Assembly (NCBI RefSeq): GCF_024171865.1
Contig: NZ_JAMTCN010000003.1
Span: 62,001 to 126,000, forward strand
Length of the DNA: 64,000 nucleotides
Source of the DNA: Prauserella aidingensis
Lineage (GTDB): Bacteria; Actinomycetota; Actinomycetes; Mycobacteriales; Pseudonocardiaceae
Reading direction: 5' to 3'
The position numbers and the translations under genes were made by a program. This document shows, piece after piece, positions 7,794 to 16,138 of this stretch; the stretch's first letter is position 1, and every line of letters starts with the position of its first letter. Under the pieces are notes generated by a model that was not told the DNA's origin, searched no databases, and saw only the letters and a list, made by a program, of their open reading frames with translations.

Positions 7794-8905
7794 CCGCACC
7801 GGCTCCGCGGCGTGTGGTCGTCGCGCCCGACAAGTTCAAAGGCAGCCTCACCGCGGTCGAGGCGGCCGACGCCATCGGCGCGGGCGTCCGCGACGTACTG
7901 CCGGACGCCGACGTCACGCTGTGCCCGGTCGCCGACGGCGGCGAAGGCACCCTCGACGTGCTGCTCGCGGCGGGCGGCACCCGCGTCGACCTGCGCGTGT
8001 CCGGCCCGCTGTCCGAACCGGTCGACGCCTGGTACGTGATGCTCGACGGCACGGCCTACGTCGAATCGGCGCGGGCCTGCGGGATCGAGCACGTCACGCC
8101 GTCGACCGACGTGGCGCCGGCCGCGCACACGTACGGCGTCGGCGAGCTGATCGCCGACGCGCTGGGCCGGGGCGCCCGGCAGATCGTACTCACCGTGGGC
8201 GGCACCGCGAGCACCGACGGCGGCAGCGGCATGCTGCAGGCCCTCGGCGCCCGGCTCACCGACGGCGACGGCCGTCCCGTGGGGCTCGGCGGCGGCGCAC
8301 TCGGCGACGTCGCCGCCGTCGACCTGACCGAGGTACGCGCACTGCTGGGCGAGGCCAGGGTGCGCGTGGCGACCGACGTGACCAATCCACTGCACGGCAC
8401 CGACGGCGCCGCGGCCGTGTTCGGCCCGCAGAAGGGTGCGGGCCCCGCCGAGGTCGCGACGCTGCGGACCAACCTCGAACGCTGGGCGCAGGTTCTGGGC
8501 TTCGCGGACCGCACGGGCGCGGGCGCGGGCGGCGGCATCTCCGGCGGGGCGATGGCCGCGCTCGGAGCGACCGCCGAATCGGGTTTCGACCTCGTCGTCG
8601 AACTCACCGGCGTGGCCGACGCGATCGCAGGCGCCGACCTGGTCATCACCGGTGAGGGATCGCTCGACGCGCAGAGCCTCGCGGGCAAGGCGCCGGCAGG
8701 CATCGCCGCCATCGCGCGGCGGCACGGCGCGCGGGTCGCCGCGATCGCGGGCCGGATCGCGCTGTCGGCCGACGACCTGGCCGAGGCGGGAATCACGGCC
8801 GCGATCGCGATCGCCGACCACGCTCCCTCGGTGGAGGTCGCCGTCCGCGACGCCGCCGCGCTGCTGCGGCGGCACGCCGCGGACCTCGTCCACACCGGAC
8901 CATGA
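7790..8905 (+). CDS. glxK: Glycerate kinase
   Basis: A 371-residue glycerate kinase of the GlxK/GarK family. The family signature VVVAPDKFKGSLTAVEAADAI is near residues 8-28. VADGGEGT lies near 45, GGTASTDGGSGMLQALGA near 140 and VITGEGSLDAQ near 285. GTG at 7790 overlaps the stop of the hydroxyacid dehydrogenase, so both products are made together. The pair would convert hydroxypyruvate or tartronate semialdehyde-derived glycerate to phosphoglycerate for glycolysis. It converges on the Zn-alcohol dehydrogenase with about 100 bp between the ends. Confidence 0.88.
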   Translation: MTAPAPRRVVVAPDKFKGSLTAVEAADAIGAGVRDVLPDADVTLCPVADGGEGTLDVLLAAGGTRVDLRVSGPLSEPVDAWYVMLDGTAYVESARACGIEHVTPSTDVAPAAHTYGVGELIADALGRGARQIVLTVGGTASTDGGSGMLQALGARLTDGDGRPVGLGGGALGDVAAVDLTEVRALLGEARVRVATDVTNPLHGTDGAAAVFGPQKGAGPAEVATLRTNLERWAQVLGFADRTGAGAGGGISGGAMAALGATAESGFDLVVELTGVADAIAGADLVITGEGSLDAQSLAGKAPAGIAAIARRHGARVAAIAGRIALSADDLAEAGITAAIAIADHAPSVEVAVRDAAALLRRHAADLVHTGP

Positions 8906-9005
8906 GGCGCGGAACGGGACGGCCCGACCCCCGACACCGCACGGTTCGACACAGCCGGAAGTCCACAACGGACCGCCGTGGCCGAGCAGGCGGGCTGCGC
9001 GAGTT

Positions 9006-10190
9006 CTAGGGCTGCAGCACGACCTTGACGGCACCGTCGCGTTTGGCCTGGAACATCGCGTACGCGTCGGACGCCTCGTCGAGCGGGACGTGGTGGGTGA
9101 CGAGGTCGTCCACACCGAGCGGATCGTCGTCCCCGGTCAGGAGCGGCAGGATGTCGTCGGTCCACGCGCGCACGTTGGCCTGCCCCATGCGCAACTGGAT
9201 CTGCTTGTCGAACAGCGTCATCATCGGCATCGGATCGGCCATGCCGCCGTAGACGCCCGACAACGAGACCGTGCCACCCCGGCGCACGGCGTCGATGGCC
9301 GTGTACAGCGCGCTCATCCGGTCGATCCCGGCCGTGGTGAACGCCTTCTCGGCCAGCCGGTCCGGCAGCAACGTCGCGAGTTGCTGCACGACCGTGCTCA
9401 CCGGCGCTCCGTGGGCCTCCATGCCGACGGCGTCGATCACCGAGTCGGCGCCTCGGCCGTCGGTGCGCTCGCGCACGGCGGCGCCGACGTCCTTGACGGT
9501 TCGCAGGTCGAGGGTGTCGACGCCGTGGCGCTGCGCCATCTCGAGGCGCTCGTCGACCAGGTCGACGCCGAGCACCGTGCCCGCGCCGCGATACCGGGCG
9601 ATACGGGCCGTGAGTTGGCCGATCGGCCCGAGGCCGAGCACGACGCAGCTGCCACCCTCAGGGACGTCCGCGTACTCCACGGCCTGCCACGCCGTCGGCA
9701 GGACGTCCGACAGGAACAGGAAACGTTCGTCCGGCCCCGCCTCGGGCACCTTCACGGGGCCGAAGTGTGCCTGCGGCACCCGCAGCAGCTCGGCCTGTCC
9801 ACCGGGAACCTGTCCGTAGAGCTTCGTGTAGCCGAACAGCGAGGCGCCCTTGTCCTGCCCGGGCGCGCGGGTCCGCTCGCACTGCGTGTAGAGCTGCTGC
9901 GAGCAGTAGTAACACTGGCCGCACGCGATGTTGAACGGCACGACGACGCGGTCACCGGGGATCAGGTCGGGAACGGCGTTGCCCGTCTCCCTGACGATGC
10001 CCATCGGTTCGTGACCGAGGACGTCGCCCGGGGCCATGAACGGGCCGAGCACCTCGTAGAGATGCAGATCCGAACCGCAGATCGCCGTGGACGTGACCTC
10101 CACGATCGCGTCGGTCGGTTCCTCGATGCGCGGATCGGGAACGTCCTGCACACGCACGTCACGCTTGCCCTGCCAGGTCACAGCCTTCAT
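9006..10190 (-). CDS. Zinc-dependent alcohol dehydrogenase (formaldehyde-dehydrogenase-like MDR)
   Basis: A 394-residue medium-chain dehydrogenase. The catalytic-zinc ligands lie in AICGSDLH (about 37-44) and GHEPMG (about 58-63). The four structural-zinc cysteines are in ACGQCYYCSQQLYTQC (about 89-104). The NAD-binding motif LGLGPIGQL is near 178-186. The roughly 25-residue insertion after the structural zinc (ERTRAPGQDKGASLFGYTK) is seen in the glutathione-independent formaldehyde dehydrogenase branch, but the substrate cannot be read from sequence. Single gene, ATG start; no operon partner. Confidence 0.85.
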   Translation of the reverse strand: MKAVTWQGKRDVRVQDVPDPRIEEPTDAIVEVTSTAICGSDLHLYEVLGPFMAPGDVLGHEPMGIVRETGNAVPDLIPGDRVVVPFNIACGQCYYCSQQLYTQCERTRAPGQDKGASLFGYTKLYGQVPGGQAELLRVPQAHFGPVKVPEAGPDERFLFLSDVLPTAWQAVEYADVPEGGSCVVLGLGPIGQLTARIARYRGAGTVLGVDLVDERLEMAQRHGVDTLDLRTVKDVGAAVRERTDGRGADSVIDAVGMEAHGAPVSTVVQQLATLLPDRLAEKAFTTAGIDRMSALYTAIDAVRRGGTVSLSGVYGGMADPMPMMTLFDKQIQLRMGQANVRAWTDDILPLLTGDDDPLGVDDLVTHHVPLDEASDAYAMFQAKRDGAVKVVLQP

Positions 10191-10321
10191 CGCGGATGTC
10201 CTTCCGTCGCTCGTCGACTCGGTACCGTCGGCTGCGACTACCCGCGATCATCGGGTCCGAACACACCGGTGCCGGCGCCCCCGAGGGAGACGCCGGCACC
10301 GCAAGACCGTTTCCGGGTGCG

Positions 10322-10624
10322 TCAGCCTTCGCCTTCCGGCTGCTGCATCACCGCGAAGTTCAGCTGGCCCTGATCGTCCTGCTGGACGTCCAGCACCTTG
10401 TCGTCGAGGAACGACGACGCCTTCTCCTCGAGGAAGACCCGCGCACCGCTCTCGGTACCCAGCACCTGGTCGCCCTCCTCGGGCCCCGGAGCGACCGAAA
10501 GCGCGAGCTGAGCGCCCTCTTCCGTCTCCTCCCGGACCGCGAACCGGAGACCGGCGGCATCCTGACCGTCCTGGGCGGTCAGCGCGCTGATCGCCTCCAC
10601 GGCAGCGTCAGTCATCGCAAGCAT
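10322..10624 (-). CDS. HesB/IscA-like small protein without cysteines
   Basis: A 100-residue protein with the overall pattern of HesB/IscA Fe-S proteins: MTDAAVEAISAL at the N-terminus, GLRFAVREE, GARVFLEEKASSFLDDKVLD, and a hydrophobic terminal strand LNFAVMQQ. It has no cysteine, so the Fe-S ligands of true IscA are absent. Similar cysteine-free members exist in actinobacteria and are often annotated HesB or adhesin; no function is known to me. ATG at 10624 is preceded by AAGGGA at about 10 bp; an internal ATG at 10615 is possible. Confidence 0.65.
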   Translation of the reverse strand: MLAMTDAAVEAISALTAQDGQDAAGLRFAVREETEEGAQLALSVAPGPEEGDQVLGTESGARVFLEEKASSFLDDKVLDVQQDDQGQLNFAVMQQPEGEG

Positions 10625-11203
10625 GGTCGCTATTTCCCTTCGGTTGCTTGGGGCTGCCATTCCCACCGTAAACGTCGCCCACATCCGCCGCCCTACCGGC
10701 ACGCCCATTTCGGCCCGGCAACTGGCTCCTCAGGAAATTCCACGAAATCGCCTGGTACCGCCGAATTCGGACGCGTATTTCCACCGCGACGTCCCGGCGA
10801 TCCGCGCCGCACTCGCCGGCGTGTCCGCGCCGTAGCGAATCAGGCGCCGTGCCCACCGAAGATCCTTACACCGTCAGAACGAACCGCCTTCCGGTCACCG
10901 GACCGAGGGCCGACAGCGCCGGGGCTCACCGTCTATTCGAACACCCCGCCCCGAATACTTTCCGAAAGTTCAGCACAGGAACTCTTCCGGCAGAGCGGCG
11001 CTTACCCGGGGCCTGCCGCACTAAACACACGAGCCTCACGGGGAACGTCACACATGGGGCGCCGACTCGCAGTTGAAAGCCCACGCAGGTGTTCCTACGG
11101 TGGGAAAGGCAGGACGGGCGCAGATTTTCCGTCCGGGTAGATCCACAGCACCGAGATATCCGCAGACATCCCGCGCTCGCCGATTCGACGGAGGGATACC
11201 GCA
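10625..11203. other. 579-bp intergenic region without a recognised gene
   Basis: The stretch separates the divergent HesB-like and STAS genes. GC content is somewhat lower than the surroundings in parts (for example around 10630-10660 and 10960-11000). I found no convincing coding frame, RNA motif or tandem repeat. It presumably holds the two divergent promoters. The ribosome binding site GGAGGG at its right end belongs to the STAS gene. Confidence 0.5.
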
Positions 11204-11713
11204 GTGCTACCCAGCCACTCCCACGACAGCGGCTCGCGTACCGGCAGCAGCGACCCGGTCGGGACCGGTGACCCGGCGTTCGGGCCGGCGCTCACCCCGG
11301 CGGCCAAGCCGCAGGAGCCCACCGGGCCCGTGGACACCGTCGGTACCTCCGGCATGCGCATCGACGCCGAACGGCGCCCCGACGGCGTGGTGCACGCCCG
11401 CGTCGCCGGCGAGGTCGACCTGCTGTCCGCACCGGACCTGCGCAAATGGATCCACGAGGAGCTGAGCGCTCCGGCGCGGCTCGTGCTCGACCTGGACGGG
11501 GTCGAGTTCCTCGGTTCGGCCGGGCTCTCCGTGCTCGCCGAGCTGTCCGAACAGGCCACGGGCTCGCGAGCGAACTGGGCGGTCGTCGCGGCCACGCGGG
11601 TCGTCCTGCGTCCGCTCGAGGCCACCGGACTCGCCGAGCAGATCCCGGTCCATCCGGACGTCGACTCGGCGGTGCTCGCCGTCCACCCGCCACAGGAGCC
11701 CGCCTCGTCGTGA
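11204..11713 (+). CDS. STAS-domain protein (anti-sigma factor antagonist family)
   Basis: A 169-residue protein. About 48 residues of Gly/Ser/Pro-rich N-terminus precede a single STAS domain. Family landmarks are VVHARVAGEVDLLSAPDL (about 64-81) and LVLDLDGVEFLGSAGLSVLAE (about 93-113). In the family the Ser of D-x-S/GSAG is the site phosphorylated by an anti-sigma kinase; here the context is LGSAGLS. GTG at 11204 follows GGAGGG at 8 bp. No anti-sigma kinase or sigma factor gene is adjacent, so the partner is unknown. Confidence 0.75.
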   Translation: MLPSHSHDSGSRTGSSDPVGTGDPAFGPALTPAAKPQEPTGPVDTVGTSGMRIDAERRPDGVVHARVAGEVDLLSAPDLRKWIHEELSAPARLVLDLDGVEFLGSAGLSVLAELSEQATGSRANWAVVAATRVVLRPLEATGLAEQIPVHPDVDSAVLAVHPPQEPASS

Positions 11714-11833
11714 CCCGGCTGCGGCTCCCCCGCGGGTGCGGCCCGCCGGGCCGGCGCTCGGCCGCTGTCACCGTCGGCACGACCGGCGCGGCTGCGGGCG
11801 TGACCGGCACCAATACGACGTATCGTGCAGGAC

Positions 11834-12316
11834 ATGAGCTGTGTACGGAGCCGGACGCGCGCGACGGCGCCGGAACCCGCGGTCCGGACGGGTTCCGGGC
11901 ATCTGCCGGAGCTCGTCCGGCACCTGCCGCTGTACGTGCTGGGCGGAGCGATCAGTACCGGGTTGCAGGCCCTGCTGTTCCTACTGCTGCGCGATCCGCT
12001 GACTCCCGCGGCGGCCAACCCCGTCGCCATCGGCGTCTCGACGGTGCTCAACACGGAATTCCACCGGCGGATCACCTTCCGCGACGTCACCGGGCCGCGG
12101 ACACGCCGGCACGTGCAGTCCGCAGGCACGTTCCTGTTCTACGCGTGCGCAGGCACGGCGGCGCTCGGCCTGCTGCACCTGTTGGCCGACGACCCGTCAC
12201 CGATGACCGAGACGGCCGTGCTGGTCGCGACCAGCCTCGTCGGCGGCATTCTGCGCTTCCTGGTGCTGCGCTCGTGGGTGTTCGTCTGGAGTCGGGACGC
12301 CGGGACGGCCCGGTGA
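11834..12316 (+). CDS. GtrA-like membrane protein
   Basis: A 160-residue protein with four hydrophobic segments (about 33-50, 60-75, 97-117, 128-148). It fits GtrA, a family linked to translocation of undecaprenyl-phosphate-bound sugars across the membrane. The motif NTEFHRRITFRDV between helices 2 and 3 is typical. I chose ATG 11834; GTG at 11825 is an alternative. Neither has a clear Shine-Dalgarno, so the transcript may be leaderless. It overlaps the following DUF202 gene by 4 bp. Confidence 0.7.
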   Translation: MSCVRSRTRATAPEPAVRTGSGHLPELVRHLPLYVLGGAISTGLQALLFLLLRDPLTPAAANPVAIGVSTVLNTEFHRRITFRDVTGPRTRRHVQSAGTFLFYACAGTAALGLLHLLADDPSPMTETAVLVATSLVGGILRFLVLRSWVFVWSRDAGTAR

Positions 12317-12702
12317 CCCCACGGAACCCGCCACCCGACGACGCCGATACCGGCGACGAGGGCGAGCGCGACGCCCGTCCGACCACCGACTACCGGTTCA
12401 CGCTGGCCAACGAACGCACGTTCCTCGCGTGGCTCCGCACCGCGCTCGGCCTGGTCGCCGGGGGCGTCGCGCTCCAACAGCTCGTGCCGGGCCTGGCCCC
12501 CGAAGGTCCGCGCACCCTGCTCGCAGCACTGTGCATCGGCCTGGCACTGGTGATCGCGGCGGCCTCCTACCCACGGTGGCGGGCGGTGCAGCGGGCGATG
12601 GCCCGCGGCGGCCCGCTCCCCCGCAACATCCTGCTGGCCACCCTCGGCGCGGGCATCGCCGCGATCACAGCGCTCGCATTCGTGCTGGTGGTCACGACGT
12701 GA
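12313..12702 (+). CDS. DUF202 (YidH-type) membrane protein, first of two
   Basis: A 129-residue protein with an acidic N-terminus and the DUF202 signature ANERTFLAWLRTALGLVAGG (about 35-54), followed by three transmembrane segments (about 46-62, 70-87, 102-124). GTG at 12313 overlaps the GtrA stop. The family's function is unknown; members usually occur as adjacent pairs, as here. Confidence 0.8.
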   Translation: MTPRNPPPDDADTGDEGERDARPTTDYRFTLANERTFLAWLRTALGLVAGGVALQQLVPGLAPEGPRTLLAALCIGLALVIAAASYPRWRAVQRAMARGGPLPRNILLATLGAGIAAITALAFVLVVTT

Positions 12703-13007
12703 GCGAAGGCCAGCCGGAGCGCACCGGGCTCGCGTGGCAGCGCACCGCGCTGGCCTCGGCCGCGTGCAGCGGCCTGCTGCTGCACGCCGCGGCGACCACG
12801 AGTCACGCCGCGCCCCTGATCGCCGCGCCGATATCGATCGCCACGACGGTCGTCCTCGCCGCGGCGGGAGCGGGGCGGGGCCGGCGGCTGCGCCGGAGCA
12901 CCGCCGGCCTGTCACCCGCGCTCGCCGCCACAGCCACCGTCCTCGTCACCGCCACCGCCGTGGCAAGCCTCGGAGCGCTGCTCGCCACTCTCGCGAGCGG
13001 CCACTGA
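12699..13007 (+). CDS. DUF202-type membrane protein, second of two
   Basis: A 102-residue protein. ERTGLAWQRTALASAACSG is a variant of the DUF202 start motif, and three hydrophobic segments follow. GTG at 12699 overlaps the previous DUF202 stop by 4 bp. The GtrA-DUF202-DUF202 set is thus one translationally coupled transcript. The end is 5 bp from the convergent F420-type oxidoreductase gene. Function unknown. Confidence 0.75.
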   Translation: MSEGQPERTGLAWQRTALASAACSGLLLHAAATTSHAAPLIAAPISIATTVVLAAAGAGRGRRLRRSTAGLSPALAATATVLVTATAVASLGALLATLASGH

Positions 13008-13012
13008 ACGGG

Positions 13013-13993
13013 TCAGCCCAGCTGCTTCCGCAGTTCCGGCAGCAACTCGGACTCGGCGGCCTCGAGGAACTCCTCCTGGTGGTCTCCGCCGACCTGCACG
13101 AGCGCCAGGTCGGTGAACCCCGCCTCCCGGAAGGGGCGGGCGGCGTCGACGACCGCCTGTGCCGACCCGCCGCACGGGATCGCCGCGGCCACGTCCTCCT
13201 CGCGCACATACTGTGTCGCGGCCGCGAACGCCTGCGTACCGGGCAGTTCGGCGTTGACCTTCCAACCACCCGCGAACCACCGGAACTGCTCCCGCGCCCG
13301 GCGGGCGGCCTCGTCGGTGTCGCGCCCCCACGACACCGGAAGCTGGCCGACCTTTCGGGACGACCCCAGCCCGAGCCGGCCGCGCATGTCGTCCCACCGG
13401 CGGCACAGTCCCCCTGCCGGTTCCACCGCGATCATCGCCTCCGACGCCGCCGCGAACCGGTCGACCGACTGGTCTCCCGACACCGCGACCCCGATCGGCA
13501 CCCGCTGCTGCGGCAGGTCCCACAGCTTCGCCGAGTCGACCCGGAAATGCTCCCCGTCGTGGTTGGTGTATCCGCCGTCGAAGAGGTCGTTGATGATCTG
13601 CAGCGCCTCGCCGAGCATGTCGTGCCGCACGTTGACCGGAGGCCAGCCCCGGCCGACCACGTGCTCGTTGAGGTTCTCGCCGGCTCCCAGCCCGAGCAGG
13701 AACCGCCCACCCGACAGCTCCTGGACGGTCGCCGCATGCTGCGCCACCACAGTCGGGTGATAGCGCATCGTCGGGCAGGTCACGAACGACATCAGGTCGA
13801 CGTCGCCGGTGACCTCCGCGACCGCGCCGAGCACCGACCACGCCTGCGGCGAGTGCCCTTGCTCGTCCAGCCACGGCGAGAAATGGTCACTCATCACCTC
13901 GAACTCGAATCCGGCACGTTCCGCGCGCGCCGCGTCGGCGACGAGCCGGCGCGGACCGGCCTGTTCGGTCAGCAACGTATAGCCGAAACGCAC
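13013..13993 (-). CDS. F420-dependent LLM-class oxidoreductase (G6PDH-like subfamily)
   Basis: A 326-residue luciferase-like TIM-barrel protein. MRFGYTLLTEQ, VMSDHFSPWLDEQGHSPQAW (about 34-53) and LGLGAGENLNEHVVGRGWP (about 99-117) match the F420-dependent glucose-6-phosphate dehydrogenase-like group. Enzymes of the group transfer hydride to or from deazaflavin F420; the actual substrate is not evident. GTG at 13993 is preceded by GGGGAG. Monocistronic. Confidence 0.8.
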   Translation of the reverse strand: MRFGYTLLTEQAGPRRLVADAARAERAGFEFEVMSDHFSPWLDEQGHSPQAWSVLGAVAEVTGDVDLMSFVTCPTMRYHPTVVAQHAATVQELSGGRFLLGLGAGENLNEHVVGRGWPPVNVRHDMLGEALQIINDLFDGGYTNHDGEHFRVDSAKLWDLPQQRVPIGVAVSGDQSVDRFAAASEAMIAVEPAGGLCRRWDDMRGRLGLGSSRKVGQLPVSWGRDTDEAARRAREQFRWFAGGWKVNAELPGTQAFAAATQYVREEDVAAAIPCGGSAQAVVDAARPFREAGFTDLALVQVGGDHQEEFLEAAESELLPELRKQLG

Positions 13994-14093
13994 ACGTCTC
14001 CCCTGCGGCCGGCCACCGCCGGCCTCTCGTCGTCACAACGTTCGGCGCCGGCACCGGGCGGCTGCCGGTGCGTCGGCGACGGTCGGGCGGGTG

Positions 14094-14411
14094 TCAGTGC
14101 AACGCGGGCTCGGGTTCGGATTCGACACCGATCCGCTTGCGGCGGGCGATCGCCTCACGCCGCTCGGTCTCGTCGAGGCCTCCCCACACCCCGAACGGCT
14201 CCTGCACCGTCAGCGCGTGGTGTCGGCATTGGACGATCACCGGGCACGTGCGGCAGACCTCCTTCGCCCGTGCCACGCGGTCGGCTCGCGCGAACCCTCG
14301 TTCGCCGTCAGGATGGAAGAACACCGAGCTGTCCAGATTGCGGCAGTTGCCGTGCCGCTGCCATTCCCAGATCTCAGCCACCGGGGTCGGCAGCCGGGAC
14401 GTGTCGGCCAT
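14094..14411 (-). CDS. WhiB-family Fe-S transcriptional regulator (WhiB3/WhiD-like)
   Basis: A 105-residue WhiB protein. Its four [4Fe-4S] cysteines are spaced C23-x29-C53-x2-C56-x5-C62 (NCRNLD... CRTCPVIVQC), followed by the sigma-binding turn GVWGG near 80 and a basic tail RRKRIG. DSSVFFHPDGERG points to the WhiB3/WhiD branch, which responds to redox or developmental state by binding the housekeeping sigma factor. ATG at 14411 follows GGAGG. Single gene. Confidence 0.9.
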   Translation of the reverse strand: MADTSRLPTPVAEIWEWQRHGNCRNLDSSVFFHPDGERGFARADRVARAKEVCRTCPVIVQCRHHALTVQEPFGVWGGLDETERREAIARRKRIGVESEPEPALH

Positions 14412-14483
14412 GGTGATCACCTCCGTGAAGATGTGCGATGCGCGGTGTACCCGGCGGGTGCGGAACTCACACCTGCCGTGTCG

Positions 14484-14696
14484 TCAGCGGTACTCGTCGT
14501 CGTCGATCTCCACCGGCTCCGCCTGCTCGGCGACATCGGCGGGGTCGGCGTCCATCGGGACGGAGACCCCCGCCGGTCCGGGCTCGTACCCGGTTTCGGC
14601 GTCGCCGGTGAACTCGCCGTGTTCGACGTCGTCGACGGCCGGTCGCCGCTGCTCGTCGACATCGGGGGCCGGCGCGAGATCGTGGTTCTCCGTCAT
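14484..14696 (-). CDS. Small acidic hypothetical protein
   Basis: A 70-residue, strongly acidic, probably disordered peptide (MTENHDLAPAPD... EIDDDEYR) with no recognised domain. It lies between the whiB-like gene and the divergent saccharopine-dehydrogenase-like gene. The ATG lacks a strong Shine-Dalgarno. Codon usage looks coding (GC-rich third positions), but its reality is moderate only. Confidence 0.45.
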   Translation of the reverse strand: MTENHDLAPAPDVDEQRRPAVDDVEHGEFTGDAETGYEPGPAGVSVPMDADPADVAEQAEPVEIDDDEYR

Positions 14697-14842
14697 GATC
14701 GACGTGATACCCCGCCTGCGCGCGGTTCAATCACGGTTCGATCATCCGAATCCCTCGGCGCGGCTCACGGGCCCGGACCGAGCGGACATACCTCCGGTAC
14801 GCTCCGCCCACACCGCAGCAGCGACGACGCCGGAGGATGCGC

Positions 14843-16015
14843 ATGAGCGAACGGCAGTACGACATCGTGGTGTTCGGCGCCACGGGTTTCACCGGAGGAC
14901 TGACCGCCGAATACCTCGCCGCCCATGTGCCGGAGGGTTGCCGCTGGGCGCTCGCGGGCCGCAGCACCGCCAAGCTGGAGGCCGTCCGCGAACGGCTCGC
15001 CGCCATCGACCCCGCCTGTGCCGACCTGCCGTTGCTGCAGGCCGACGTCACCGACGCCGCCTCCCTGCGCACCGTCGCCGAGTCGACCCGGGTGGTCGTC
15101 ACGACCGTCGGCCCGTACCTGCAGTACGGCGAACCGCTGGTCGCGGCGTGTGCCGAGGCGGGCACCGACTACGTCGACCTGTGCGGCGAGCCCGAGTTCG
15201 TCGACCGCATGTACCTCGCCCACCACGAGACCGCCCTGCGTACCGGCGCCCGCCTGGTCCACGCCTGCGGGCTGGACTCGATCCCGTACGACCTGGGCGC
15301 CTACTTCACGGTCGGCCGGCTGCCCGCGGACGGTCCGATCACGGTGGACGCCCAGATCCGCGCCGACGCCGAGTTCTCCGGCGGCACGTTCTCGTCCGCC
15401 CTGACGGCGTTCTCGCGTGCCCGGCACATGACGGCGGTCGCCAAGCGCCGCCGCGCCGCCGACCCCCGGCCCGCCGACCGGACCATCCGCACGCCCTCGG
15501 GACCGCCCACCCGGGACGCCGAGACCGGCCGGTGGCTCGTGCCGATGCCGACACTCGACCCGCAGATCGTGGCGCGCTCCGCCGCCGCGCTGCCGCGGTA
15601 CGGCACCTCGTTCACCTACCGGCAGGCCGCGGCGATGAAGCGACTGACGACGCTCGTCGCGACCGGCGCGGGCCTGGGCGTGCTGGCGGTCGCGGCGCAG
15701 ATCCCGCCCGTCCGGAACGCACTGGGCAAGGTCCGCAAACCGGGCGACGGGCCGAGCGCGCAGCGACGGGCTCGGTCGTGGTTCCAGGTGCGGTTCACCG
15801 GTGAGGCGGCCGGGCAGCGGGTCGTCACCGAGTTCGCGGGCGGCGACCCCGGTTACGACGAGACCGCGAAGATGATGTCCGAATCGGCGATGTGCCTGGC
15901 GTTCGACGACCTGCCGGAGACGGCGGGCCAGGTGACGACCGCCGTCGCGATGGGCGACCCGCTCGTCGCGCGGCTGCAGAACGCAGGGCTGCGCATCCGC
16001 GTACTCGACGAGTGA
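14843..16015 (+). CDS. Saccharopine dehydrogenase-like NAD(P)-binding protein (trans-acting enoyl reductase type)
   Basis: A 390-residue protein with an N-terminal Rossmann fold: YDIVVFGATGFTGGLTAEYL (about 6-25) and LAGRSTAKLE. GLDSIPYDLGAYFTVG (about 139-154) is typical of the mycobacterial Rv2449c/trans-acting enoyl reductase group, which are related in fold to saccharopine dehydrogenase and act in lipid biosynthesis. ATG at 14843 follows GGAGG. A membrane-proximal hydrophobic stretch lies near 270-285 (GAGLGVLAVAAQIPP). It ends before a large hairpin. Substrate unknown. Confidence 0.75.
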   Translation: MSERQYDIVVFGATGFTGGLTAEYLAAHVPEGCRWALAGRSTAKLEAVRERLAAIDPACADLPLLQADVTDAASLRTVAESTRVVVTTVGPYLQYGEPLVAACAEAGTDYVDLCGEPEFVDRMYLAHHETALRTGARLVHACGLDSIPYDLGAYFTVGRLPADGPITVDAQIRADAEFSGGTFSSALTAFSRARHMTAVAKRRRAADPRPADRTIRTPSGPPTRDAETGRWLVPMPTLDPQIVARSAAALPRYGTSFTYRQAAAMKRLTTLVATGAGLGVLAVAAQIPPVRNALGKVRKPGDGPSAQRRARSWFQVRFTGEAAGQRVVTEFAGGDPGYDETAKMMSESAMCLAFDDLPETAGQVTTAVAMGDPLVARLQNAGLRIRVLDE

Positions 16016-16060
16016 GGACTGCGTTGAGCGCCCCCAGTCGTGAGTGCCCCAGTCGAGTGC

Positions 16061-16109
16061 CCCCAGGGGCACCTTGGTTGCACTCAACGCAACCAAGGTG
16101 CCCTTGGGG
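16061..16109. terminator. Strong 21-bp hairpin between convergent genes (bidirectional terminator)
   Basis: The arms 16061-16081 and 16089-16109 pair over 21 bp with one G-T pair, around the 7-nt loop ACTCAAC; the stem reads CCCCAGGGGCACCTTGGTTGC. It lies between the ends of the saccharopine-dehydrogenase-like gene and hemW. Just upstream, GAGTGCCCCAGTCGAGTGCCC repeats part of the arm. No U-tract follows, as is common in high-GC actinobacteria. The sequence has the look of a dispersed repeat. Confidence 0.75.
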
Positions 16110-16138
16110 CGCGATGCAGGCCCGCTCGCGGGTGGGCC

